Shown here: positions 28,653 through 37,137 of the stretch, in pieces
Numbering within the stretch: the stretch's first letter is position 1
Layout of the letters: every line of letters begins with the position of its first letter
Source: Paludibacteraceae bacterium
Lineage (GTDB): Bacteria; Bacteroidota; Bacteroidia; Bacteroidales; Paludibacteraceae
NCBI GenBank assembly: GCA_024399955.1
Contig: JAKSNH010000002.1
Coordinates: 62,001-126,000, forward strand
Length of the DNA: 64,000 nucleotides
Reading direction: 5' to 3'
The notes under the pieces: generated by a model
Told to the model about the DNA's origin: nothing
The model's database searches: none
The model's input: only the letters and a program-made list of their open reading frames with translations
Translations under genes and position numbers: made by a program

Positions 28653-30011
28653 ATGAAAAAGATTGTTTTGATGATGGTAGTGGGTTTATCTCTACCACTT
28701 ATGTCGCAGCAGCCGTTGATGACGGACTCGTTGCGAATGATGTTGGATGCTGTGTCGGAGCAGCAGTACACATCTCAATTATCCCTCTCTTTGCAGGAGG
28801 CTCAGGAGTACGCGGTGCAACAGAACCGCACCTTACAGAATGCCTCTATTGATGCCAAGCGTGCGCATGCTCAACGTTGGCAGACGATTGCAGCTATGCT
28901 GCCCCAGTTGGATGGTAGTATAGGTAAGACGGTGATGTATGATGATGAGTTTAACGAGAAGAAAATCTCGTTGGATCCTACTCAGCCCCCTATGTCGATG
29001 TCGCCGTGGACGTATGGTTTGACGGCTTCGGTCGGATTGAATGGTCAAGCCATAGTAGGTGCATTGCTCAATAACCTGGCGATTAAGATGCAGGATATCA
29101 CGTATCAGCAGTCGGAGTCCGACTTGCGCGCTAATGTGGTGGAGAGCTACGTGGCTGTGCTAGTGATGGAAGATGTCGTGGCGTTGATGGATAGCAGTTT
29201 GGCTAATATGGAGAAATTAGCGGAGCAGACCGACCGCATGGCTGCCGTAGGTGCTATTGAGTCCACGCAGGCGGACCAGTTACGCGTGCGCGTTAATCAA
29301 TTAAGGAATACTGCCATGCAGAATAAACGCAGTACGGTATTGGCCTATAATGCCCTGCGCGTGCTGCTGAATGTAGATGCACAAACGGAATTGGTGCTGA
29401 CCAATCAGTTGCATGATGTTATCTCGCCGGAGAGTGCATTAAGCGTGCTGTTTGAAGGATTCGATATACATAATAATTTCAATTATCAGTTATTAGAGAA
29501 GAATGTAGATTTGGCTAAACTTAATCTGCACATGGCGGGTTGGGCTTACGGACCAACAGTGTCTGCCTACTACCAATATAGTTATCGCGACTATGGTAAG
29601 GATGGCGGTTTTACGATGATGAACTCACCTCACACCGTGGGCTTTACGTTAACAATGCCGTTATGGTCCAGTGGCGTTCGCGCAGCCGGAGTGCATGATA
29701 AACGTTTGGCATTGCAACAGGCTAAGAATACCTTCTCGGAGATGACTGAAAACCTGAATATACAGTATCAACAACTGCGTTATAACCTGACGAATGCTTA
29801 CGAGACGTATGCTACTGAAAACGAGAATATCAGCGTGGCTAAACGTGTGTTCCAGAACGTGAGCAATAAGTATAACTGGGGTGCAGCCTCGGCTATTGAG
29901 TTGACCAATGCATCCAATGATTTGATTACGGCTCAGTCCTCTTACGTGCAGGCCGTGCTGGAATTGGTGAATGCAGAAGTAGAGTTGAATAAATTTTTAA
30001 ACAATAAATAA
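28653..30011 (+). CDS. TolC-family outer membrane efflux protein
   Basis: The 452-aa protein starts with a signal peptide (MKKIVLMMVVGLSLPLMSQQ) and then SLQEAQEYAVQQNRTLQNAS, the opening helix of an outer-membrane efflux (OEP) repeat. The second repeat begins near YQLLEKNVDLAKLNLHMAGW. It forms the outer-membrane channel of a tripartite pump. It is followed by the adaptor after 1 nt. Confidence 0.88.
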   Translation: MKKIVLMMVVGLSLPLMSQQPLMTDSLRMMLDAVSEQQYTSQLSLSLQEAQEYAVQQNRTLQNASIDAKRAHAQRWQTIAAMLPQLDGSIGKTVMYDDEFNEKKISLDPTQPPMSMSPWTYGLTASVGLNGQAIVGALLNNLAIKMQDITYQQSESDLRANVVESYVAVLVMEDVVALMDSSLANMEKLAEQTDRMAAVGAIESTQADQLRVRVNQLRNTAMQNKRSTVLAYNALRVLLNVDAQTELVLTNQLHDVISPESALSVLFEGFDIHNNFNYQLLEKNVDLAKLNLHMAGWAYGPTVSAYYQYSYRDYGKDGGFTMMNSPHTVGFTLTMPLWSSGVRAAGVHDKRLALQQAKNTFSEMTENLNIQYQQLRYNLTNAYETYATENENISVAKRVFQNVSNKYNWGAASAIELTNASNDLITAQSSYVQAVLELVNAEVELNKFLNNK

Positions 30012-30012
30012 T

Positions 30013-31038
30013 ATGACAAACAAAACTTTTTATTTGGTAGCCGCAACCATGGTATTAGTCGCATGCGGCAAAGAAGTGACTGTTCAGGAGCAGGAGAAAG
30101 TAGAGATTGTGAAGACGATGACCTTGCAACCGCGTCGTGTACAACGTCAATTGTCTATTTCGACCAATCTGCAGGGATATGAGACGGTGCAAGTTGCTCC
30201 GAGTGTACAGGGCCGAATTGAGCATATCTACGTAGAGGTAGGTGACGAAATCAACCGCGGTGATTCGTTGGTTAGAATGGATCAGACCCAATACCGTACT
30301 GCTCAGTTGACGATGGCTAATTTGGAGACCGAGATGACCCGCATGAATGCTTTGATTGAAACAGGTTCGGTTAGTCAACAGGCCTACGACCAGGCTAAAT
30401 TAGGTTATGATCAAACCAAGGAGAATCTGGCCTTCCTCAAGAAGAACACCTACTATCGCGCTCCGTTCAAGGGTGTGGTAGCTGCCAAGAACAACGAGGA
30501 TGGTGAGTTATACGGCGGTGCTCCTATCCTGTCGATTACGCAGGTGGATCGTCTCAAGGCTTTGATTGCTATTCCTGAGAGTTATATCCCATTGATTAAG
30601 GAAGGCAAGAAACTGACGTTGGAAAGTGCTATCTATCCTGATGAGGTCTTCCCGGCTTTCATTGAGATTGTTTATCCGACGGTAGATGCCGCTACGCATA
30701 CTTTCCAATGCAAGGTGCAAATCCCCAATGGCAAGCGTCTATTGCGTCCCGGTATGTACGTAACGACTACCGTGCCGCTGAATGAAGAAGATGTGATATG
30801 TGTTCCTTATCAATCCGTCGAGAAACTGGTGGGAGCAAATGACCGCTATGTGTTCCTCAATAATAACGGCGTAGCACAGCGTGTGGCTGTTGAATTAGGA
30901 CAGCGCATAGGCGAGGATGTAGAGATTATTGCACCGGAGATTGTGCCTGGTGCAGAATATGTATATGTAGGTCAACACCGTCTGGTAGATGGCGTTAAAC
31001 TGCAAACAACCGATTCAATAAATGAAAATGCTAACTAA
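30013..31038 (+). CDS. RND efflux periplasmic adaptor (membrane fusion protein)
   Basis: The 341-aa protein has a lipoprotein signal: TFYLVAATMVLVACGKE, with Cys about residue 19. The biotinyl-lipoyl fold follows in RIEHIYVEVGDEINRGDSLV and the hairpin partner in YYRAPFKGVVAAKNNEDGEL. It joins the inner-membrane pump to the TolC-like channel. It lies 1 nt after the channel gene and 3 nt before the pump gene. Confidence 0.9.
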   Translation: MTNKTFYLVAATMVLVACGKEVTVQEQEKVEIVKTMTLQPRRVQRQLSISTNLQGYETVQVAPSVQGRIEHIYVEVGDEINRGDSLVRMDQTQYRTAQLTMANLETEMTRMNALIETGSVSQQAYDQAKLGYDQTKENLAFLKKNTYYRAPFKGVVAAKNNEDGELYGGAPILSITQVDRLKALIAIPESYIPLIKEGKKLTLESAIYPDEVFPAFIEIVYPTVDAATHTFQCKVQIPNGKRLLRPGMYVTTTVPLNEEDVICVPYQSVEKLVGANDRYVFLNNNGVAQRVAVELGQRIGEDVEIIAPEIVPGAEYVYVGQHRLVDGVKLQTTDSINENAN

Positions 31039-31041
31039 ACT

Positions 31042-34000
31042 ATGAGTATTTACAGAACTTCAATACAAAACCCGGTAACTACTGCCCTTATCTTTGTGGC
31101 AGTTATTATCATTGGTTTATTCAGCTTTACGCAGCTGCCTATTGACCAATTCCCGGAGATGGATCCTCCATATATCACGGTGATGACCACTTATCCGGGT
31201 GCTTCGGCATCGGAAATGGAGACGAACGTGACCAAGGTGATGGAGAATGCCCTCAACTCCACGGACCATTTGAAACACTTGACCAGTAAGTCCAAGGATA
31301 ATATCTCGATGGTGACTCTTGAGATGGAGTGGGGCAGTAATATGGATGAAATCACGAACGATGTACGGTCGTATGTGGATATGGTGAAGGATAACCTGCC
31401 GGATAACTGCGGTACTCCGGTTATCTTCAAACTATCTACTTCGTCTATGCCTATCGCTATGTACGCCATTACGGCAGACGAGTCGTATGCCGGTTTGGAT
31501 AAATTGCTCAACGATGAGATTGTTCCTCAGTTGAACCATATTGATGGTATTGGTAATATATCGTTATCCGGTTCGCCGGACCGCTATGTATATGTCAACC
31601 TGGACCAGCAGAAATTGGATGCATACGGATTGACTTTGGAGCAGGTGGGTTCGGTGGTTTCGGCTAATAACCTCAACCTTTCTTCCGGTACCGTTAAGAT
31701 GGTGAAGGAACAATACCAGATGCAGGTTCGTTCCGAGTATATTGAGTCCAGCGAGATTGAGAACCTAATGGTAACTATGTTGCCGACCGGTCAGCAGGTC
31801 TTTGTGCGCGACATCGCCACGGTCAAGGATACCATCAAGGACTTATCCTTGGATGAAAAAGCCAACGGCCGTGAGGCCGTGCGTTTGGTGATTGCCAAAC
31901 AGACCGGAGCTAATACCGTGGCCGTTTGTCAGGGTGTGAAGAAAGAGTTGGAACGCATTCAGAAACAGATTCCTTCGGATATCAAGATTGAGAAGATCTA
32001 TGAATCCAGTGAGAATATCCAGAACTCCATCAATTCCTTGGAAGAGTCGGTGCTGTATGCCTTGCTCTTCGTTGTATTAGTGGTGCTGTTCTTCTTAGGC
32101 AAATGGCGTGCCACCTTTATCATTGGTATCACCATCCCGATTGCTTTGATTACGGCATTTGCGTACCTTAAATTAGTAGATTCATCCATCAATATCATTT
32201 CGCTTTGCTCACTTACGATTGCTATTGGTATGGTAGTGGATGATGCGATTGTGGTATTGGAGAACATCTCTAAGCATGTGGAACGCGGTGAACACCCCCG
32301 TGAGGCTTCTATCTATGCTACTAACGAGGTGTGGATTAGTGTTATTGCCACAACATTAGTACTGGTAGTGGTATTCGTGCCGTTAACCATGGTTGGAGGT
32401 ATGGCCGGTATTATGTTCCATGAATTAGGATGGATTGTGACGATTGTATGTTGTACTTCTACATTAGTAGCCATTACGTTAACACCTATGTTGTGCTCCA
32501 AGATGCTTAAGCCACGTCGAGTGCATGTAGATGAGAACGGTGACCTGATTGATGACGATGCCAATGCCAATACGTGGTATGACCGTACGGTGGTTAAGTT
32601 CCTGGATAAAGTGGACGAGAAATATGCGCAGTCCTTGGGTTGGTGCCTTAAGCATAAGGTGGTTACCTTCACTGTTCTGTTCGTTTTCTTTGCTGTTTCG
32701 CTGCTGCCTATTATCACCGGTAAGGTGGGCTTTGACTTTATGCAGGAGCAGGATAACGGACGACTGAACGTAACGGTTAAGTTGCAGCGTGGTACACGTA
32801 TCGAAGAGACCCTGAAGACGGCCGCTAAGTTGGAGGCTCGCTTCCGCGAATTAGTGCCGGAGATTGAGATGATCTCTACCTCTGCCGGTTCAAATGACGA
32901 TGCATCTATTTCGGCTATGTTCTCTACCACAGAGAATAACAAGATATCTATGACCGTTCGTACCAATAAGAAATGGGAGCGTGATCGTTCTATCTTTGAG
33001 ATTGCTGAGTTACTGCGTAAGGAGATGGCTACCTATCCTGAGATAACTGAGTACCAAGCTACGGCATCCAGTGGTATGGGTGGCGCTCAGTCTAATACGG
33101 TGGATGTAGAAATCTATGGTTATGACTTTGCTACTACATCTCAGATGGCAGAGAAAGTGCGTTATTTAGCTTCGCAACTGCCTGGCGCTCGTGACGTAAC
33201 TATTTCTCGTGAAGATGACCGTCCTGAGATTAAGATTACGGTGGATAAAGAGAAAGCCTCTCGCTTAGGTTTATCTTCGGCTACGATATCTCAGTACCTG
33301 CGCTATCGTGTATATGGTATGCCTTGTGGCTACCTCAAGGAAGATGGTTCGGAGTACGATATCCTATGCCGACTTCAAGAGGAAGACCGCAACTCGATTG
33401 AGGATATTTTGGACCTGACGCTGCCAACGGCTACAGGCGGTCGTGTCAAACTGAGTGAAGTGGCTTCGATAGGTGAATATTGGGCTCCACCTACCATTGA
33501 GCGTAAAGCGCGTCAACGTATCGTTACTATCAAGGTCTTCCCTTATAAGACCTCTCTGGGCGACTTGGCTAATATGATTGAGAAAGATGTGATGTCGCAA
33601 ATCGACTTACCTACCGGATATAGTTACCGCCTTGCCGGTACGTTTGAAACCCAGGAAGAGACCTTCGGTAATATGGGTTTATTGGGCTTGCTGATTGTGA
33701 TTCTGGTTTATATCGTGATGGCATCTCAGTTTGAGTCCTTCTCTAAACCGGGTATTATCATGTTCTCTATCCCATTTGCTATCTCCGGTGTGTTGATTGC
33801 GCTATGGTTAACAGGTCGCTCGCTGGATATGATTGGTGCATTAGGTTTAGTGCTGCTGGTGGGTATTGTGGTGAAGAATGGTATTGTGCTGGTGGACTAT
33901 ATCAACCTGATGCGTGAGCGTAAGATGCCGTTGGATGAGGCGATTATGGTTTCCGGCCGCAGTCGTATCCGTCCGGTCTTGATGACCGCCTTCACGACTG

Positions 34001-34221
34001 TCTTAGGTATGGTACCAATGGCAGTATCCAATGGTGAAGGTGCCGAGATGTGGCAACCGTTAGGTATCGTGGTAATCGGTGGTCTAACCGTTTCTACATT
34101 CCTTACCCTGTATATCGTACCTATTCTCTATGGCGCTATATCCAAAGAGGATGCGGACGAAAAACAACGCAAACTGCGTGAGAAATTTATCTTTATGGAT
34201 ATCAAGGTGAAGAAGAGTTGA
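31042..34221 (+). CDS. RND multidrug efflux transporter (AcrB/MexF class)
   Basis: The 1059-aa protein has twelve predicted membrane segments and two large periplasmic loops. The start, YRTSIQNPVTTALIFVAVII, is the first helix. The proton-relay aspartates of helix 4 are in GMVVDDAIVVLENIS, and the second half has GFDFMQEQDNGRLNVTVKL and LVGIVVKNGIVLVDYINLMR. It is the proton-driven pump of the tripartite system, of the hydrophobe/amphiphile type rather than the heavy-metal type, judged by length and these motifs. The substrate is not known. Confidence 0.92.
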   Translation: MSIYRTSIQNPVTTALIFVAVIIIGLFSFTQLPIDQFPEMDPPYITVMTTYPGASASEMETNVTKVMENALNSTDHLKHLTSKSKDNISMVTLEMEWGSNMDEITNDVRSYVDMVKDNLPDNCGTPVIFKLSTSSMPIAMYAITADESYAGLDKLLNDEIVPQLNHIDGIGNISLSGSPDRYVYVNLDQQKLDAYGLTLEQVGSVVSANNLNLSSGTVKMVKEQYQMQVRSEYIESSEIENLMVTMLPTGQQVFVRDIATVKDTIKDLSLDEKANGREAVRLVIAKQTGANTVAVCQGVKKELERIQKQIPSDIKIEKIYESSENIQNSINSLEESVLYALLFVVLVVLFFLGKWRATFIIGITIPIALITAFAYLKLVDSSINIISLCSLTIAIGMVVDDAIVVLENISKHVERGEHPREASIYATNEVWISVIATTLVLVVVFVPLTMVGGMAGIMFHELGWIVTIVCCTSTLVAITLTPMLCSKMLKPRRVHVDENGDLIDDDANANTWYDRTVVKFLDKVDEKYAQSLGWCLKHKVVTFTVLFVFFAVSLLPIITGKVGFDFMQEQDNGRLNVTVKLQRGTRIEETLKTAAKLEARFRELVPEIEMISTSAGSNDDASISAMFSTTENNKISMTVRTNKKWERDRSIFEIAELLRKEMATYPEITEYQATASSGMGGAQSNTVDVEIYGYDFATTSQMAEKVRYLASQLPGARDVTISREDDRPEIKITVDKEKASRLGLSSATISQYLRYRVYGMPCGYLKEDGSEYDILCRLQEEDRNSIEDILDLTLPTATGGRVKLSEVASIGEYWAPPTIERKARQRIVTIKVFPYKTSLGDLANMIEKDVMSQIDLPTGYSYRLAGTFETQEETFGNMGLLGLLIVILVYIVMASQFESFSKPGIIMFSIPFAISGVLIALWLTGRSLDMIGALGLVLLVGIVVKNGIVLVDYINLMRERKMPLDEAIMVSGRSRIRPVLMTAFTTVLGMVPMAVSNGEGAEMWQPLGIVVIGGLTVSTFLTLYIVPILYGAISKEDADEKQRKLREKFIFMDIKVKKS

Positions 34222-34268
34222 GCGTTTAGCGTTTAGAGTTTAGAGTATAGAGTTTAGAGATTAGAGTT
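34222..34268 (+). repeat. Heptanucleotide array between pump and PII-like gene
   Basis: Starting at the base after the pump's TGA, the sequence is GCGTTTA twice, then GAGTTTA, GAGTATA, GAGTTTA, GAGATTA and GAGTT. The register is strictly 7 nt and ends at the ATG of the next gene. Confidence 0.85.
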
Positions 34269-34562
34269 ATGAAAAGTGTAATGATTGTTTTCAACCAAGC
34301 TAATACGGAGCGGGTTGAGTATATGTTAGATATATTAGGTATTCGTGGTTGGACTTTCTTTGAGCATGTTCAAGGTCAAGGAACGAATACCGGTGAACCT
34401 CGTCGTGGCACGCACGCATGGCCGGAGATGAACTCGGCTGTTATTACCGTTGTGGAGGATGCTAAGGTGCCTGAACTGCTGGAATCGGTGCAAAAACTGG
34501 ATGCCCGCAATCCGGTAGTGGGTGTTAAGGCCTTTACGTGGAATATAGAACAAATGGTATAG
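34269..34562 (+). CDS. PII-like protein, downstream of RND pump
   Basis: The 97-aa protein begins MKSVMIVFNQANTERVEYML and has DILGIRGWTFFEHVQGQGTN, then MNSAVITVVEDAKVPELLES and GVKAFTWNIEQ. The order beta-alpha-beta, with a loop between GQGTN and the second half, resembles the PII fold (GlnB-like or DUF3240-like). PII-type proteins sense small molecules and bind membrane transporters. Its place at the end of the efflux operon suggests it regulates or senses for the pump; this is inference. The T-loop region is short. Confidence 0.6.
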   Translation: MKSVMIVFNQANTERVEYMLDILGIRGWTFFEHVQGQGTNTGEPRRGTHAWPEMNSAVITVVEDAKVPELLESVQKLDARNPVVGVKAFTWNIEQMV

Positions 34563-34573
34563 AAGGAGGTTCT

Positions 34574-35863
34574 GTGTTTTTTGATGAATTAGCTCTTTCT
34601 GACGGAGTGCTGGATGCCCTGTGGGACATGCACTTTGATGTGTGCACACCTGTGCAGGAACAGACTATACCGGTTATTTTGGACGGACGAGATGTGATCT
34701 CGTGCGCCCAAACCGGTACCGGTAAGACCGCTGCATATATCCTGCCGTTACTCACTAACCTGGAGTACGATAATCATGATGTGGACAAGATGAATGCCAT
34801 CATCATGGCTCCTACGCGTGAGTTAGCCCAGCAGATAGACCAACAGATGCAGGGGTTCGGGTTTTATGTGCCATTCTCGTCCGTGGCGGTGTATGGCGGA
34901 AAGGATAATGATGCGTGGGGTAATCAAACATCAGGACTGCAAAAAGGAGCAGACGTAGTGATTGCTACGCCGGGACGACTGCTGTCGCTCATCAATATCT
35001 ATGATGTAGATTTTTCAGGAGTTAAGTACTTCATCTTAGACGAAGCGGACAGGATGTTAGATATGGGTTTTTATGACGATATCATGTCTATTTACCGTCG
35101 TCTTCCTTCGTCTTGCCAGAAAATCATGTTCTCGGCTACGATGCCTCCGGATATTCGCAAGATGGCAAAGGCTATCATGCATGATCCGGTAGAGGTGCAG
35201 ATTGCTGTGGCACGCCCGCCGGAAACGATTCATCAGATGGCGGTGGATGTATATGAACCGCAGAAAGTACCATTCGTCCAGCAACTATTATCCAATCAGG
35301 TGGAAGGTTTTCAATCGACTTCAGACTGGAAGAAAGTCATTCTTTTTGTAGGCAAGAAGCAGCGCGTTAAGGACCTGACTATAGCTTTGCGCCGAATGGG
35401 ATTGGATGCACGGGCGATGCATTCGGACTTGGAGCAGAAGGAGCGAGACGAAGTGATGCTGGACTTCCGCAATGGCAAGGTAGATGTGCTGGTGGCAACC
35501 GATATCATTGCACGAGGCATAGATGTAGATGATATACCGTTGGTCATTAATTACGATGTACCTCGTGATGTGGAGGACTACGTGCATCGTATTGGACGCA
35601 CGGCACGTGCTGAGAACTTAGGTGCAGCAATAACGTTGGTCTCTAAGGAGGATCAACGGTTCTTCTATAAGATTGAGAAGTTCTTGAAAAAAGACATTGA
35701 ACGTATGGCTGTGCCCGCTGCTTTAGGCGAGACGCCTACAGTTTACGTATGCGCCACTCGTTCGGGTAAAGGTTATTCAAACGGTTCCCGACGTTCTTCG
35801 CGAAACCGATGGGCACGTCCTGGTAAGTCAAGAGCAAAGTTCCAAAAGGCCAATCGTGGTTAG
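34574..35863 (+). CDS. DEAD-box ATP-dependent RNA helicase
   Basis: I take GTG at 34574 as the start, with AAGGAGG just upstream; this gives about 429 aa beginning (V)FFDELALSDGVLDALWDM. A frame from ATG 34538 exists but overlaps the PII-like gene. Motif I is AQTGTGKTAAY, Ia is PTRELAQQ, motif II is LDEADRMLDMGF, III is SAT, and VI is HRIGRTARAEN. The tail is basic and Ser/Arg-rich (SNGSRRSSRNRWARPGKSR). It remodels RNA, probably rRNA or mRNA. Its last 128 nt overlap the opposite gene rsmF. Confidence 0.92.
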   Translation: MFFDELALSDGVLDALWDMHFDVCTPVQEQTIPVILDGRDVISCAQTGTGKTAAYILPLLTNLEYDNHDVDKMNAIIMAPTRELAQQIDQQMQGFGFYVPFSSVAVYGGKDNDAWGNQTSGLQKGADVVIATPGRLLSLINIYDVDFSGVKYFILDEADRMLDMGFYDDIMSIYRRLPSSCQKIMFSATMPPDIRKMAKAIMHDPVEVQIAVARPPETIHQMAVDVYEPQKVPFVQQLLSNQVEGFQSTSDWKKVILFVGKKQRVKDLTIALRRMGLDARAMHSDLEQKERDEVMLDFRNGKVDVLVATDIIARGIDVDDIPLVINYDVPRDVEDYVHRIGRTARAENLGAAITLVSKEDQRFFYKIEKFLKKDIERMAVPAALGETPTVYVCATRSGKGYSNGSRRSSRNRWARPGKSRAKFQKANRG

Positions 35864-37070
35864 GCAACGCTTCGGTTCGTAAGTAACTGAGGGCATCGGC
35901 TAAATTCAATTCAATATTTTGGAAAGCATCTTTCTTTAGCGCCTTAGACATACTTAAAGCATGTTGTGGGGACGCTCCTTTGCCGCGTATCTCACCAATA
36001 CCAAAGCCCGTGCAGATGCACGTTAATTGGTCCCAAAGATAATCCACTAATGCCTTGTACTTCATCGGATAGGCCGTCATGAAACGGTCGCTTTGACGAA
36101 TAGCCCAGTCATCAGGTTCGATAAGCCAACTCCGCATAGTACCTTCAAACTCCAAGGGCAGAATCTTATGCTTGGGCTCTTTGATTTTATAAGGAGCAAA
36201 TATCTCTTCGTGCTTGCGAATGATGCAAACGTAGAATCCTTCGCCTTTCACTTTATGCGGGTAGAAATGATAACCTACTTCTCCTTCTTCAATACCCCAA
36301 TCGTCCTCGTATGACAAGGGCAGGATGTCTCCGCCTAAGCATTCGGCTATCCATTGTGCATTGCCGTCGTCCTCCTCGTTGTTGAAGGTGCAAGTAGAGT
36401 AAATCATGATACCTCCGGGTTTGAGGGCATCCCATACATCCATGAGAATCTTCCGTTGCCGCTCTGCGCACATCTGCACGGAACGCATGCTCCATTCGCT
36501 GCGTGCCTCTTCGTCCTTACGGAACATACCTTCGCCTGAGCAAGGAGCATCTACTAACATGCAATCAAACAGATTGCGGGTCTTTTCGCCAAAGGTAGCC
36601 GCATCGTTATGGGTGACAATGGTATTGCCATTGCCCCATTTTTGGATGTTCTCACTTAGGATGAACACTCGCTGTCTAACTACCTCGTTGGCTATCAATA
36701 GACCTTCCTTACCTAAGAATTGGCTAATTAACGTGGCCTTACCTCCGGGCGCAGCACATAGATCCAGCACGATGCTGTCCTTATCAACATACTGCTCCAG
36801 GATGCGCTCTATAATCATCGAACTGGCCTCTTGCACATAATAACATCCGGCATGGAAAAGCGGGTCCAGCGTGAACTGCGGACGCTCACTCAAGTAATAG
36901 CCATCTTCATGCCAAGGCACTTCGTCTATGTCGCAAGGGAAATCTAATATGTCCTTCTTGTCATTGAGGCGGATACTCGTCACAGAGTCCGTCTCTAAAC
37001 TGCGGAAAAGGCGCTCGGCTTCGACCCCCATTTCCTGACGCATTAGATTGATAAATTCGATTGGTAGCAT
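35736..37070 (-). CDS. rsmF: 16S rRNA m5C methyltransferase, RsmF-like (NOL1/NOP2/Sun family)
   Basis: With the start at ATG 37070 (MLPIEFINLMRQEMG) the protein is 444 aa. The AdoMet-binding motif is VLDLCAAPGGKATLISQFLG, and the two catalytic cysteines are in LVDAPCSGEGMFRKDEEA and STCTFNNEEDD. The C-terminal PUA-like part ends GFAKNVGNRLNNLYPNEWRI, as in Bacteroidota homologs. The longer start at 37091 is rejected because the -7 element (37088-37081) would then lie inside the coding sequence. It is divergent from uvrD and convergent and overlapping with the helicase gene. Confidence 0.88.
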   Translation of the reverse strand: MLPIEFINLMRQEMGVEAERLFRSLETDSVTSIRLNDKKDILDFPCDIDEVPWHEDGYYLSERPQFTLDPLFHAGCYYVQEASSMIIERILEQYVDKDSIVLDLCAAPGGKATLISQFLGKEGLLIANEVVRQRVFILSENIQKWGNGNTIVTHNDAATFGEKTRNLFDCMLVDAPCSGEGMFRKDEEARSEWSMRSVQMCAERQRKILMDVWDALKPGGIMIYSTCTFNNEEDDGNAQWIAECLGGDILPLSYEDDWGIEEGEVGYHFYPHKVKGEGFYVCIIRKHEEIFAPYKIKEPKHKILPLEFEGTMRSWLIEPDDWAIRQSDRFMTAYPMKYKALVDYLWDQLTCICTGFGIGEIRGKGASPQHALSMSKALKKDAFQNIELNLADALSYLRTEALPNHDWPFGTLLLTYQDVPIGFAKNVGNRLNNLYPNEWRIRKL

Positions 37071-37078
37071 AATTTGTG

Positions 37079-37130
37079 TGCAAAAGTACAAATTTTTTTT
37101 GTAATATGCAAATTTTTTTGTACTTTTGCA
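37079..37130. promoter_or_regulatory. Symmetrical divergent promoter of rsmF and uvrD
   Basis: TGCAAAAGTACAAA (37079-37092) and TTTGTACTTTTGCA (37117-37130) are a perfect 14-nt inverted repeat. Each outer part contains a TACTTTTG -7 element and each inner TTTG can serve as the -33 element of the opposite promoter or of its own. Both start codons (37070 and 37138) are within about 10 nt of the -7 elements, so the transcripts are nearly leaderless. Confidence 0.7.
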
Positions 37131-37137
37131 TTTGATT

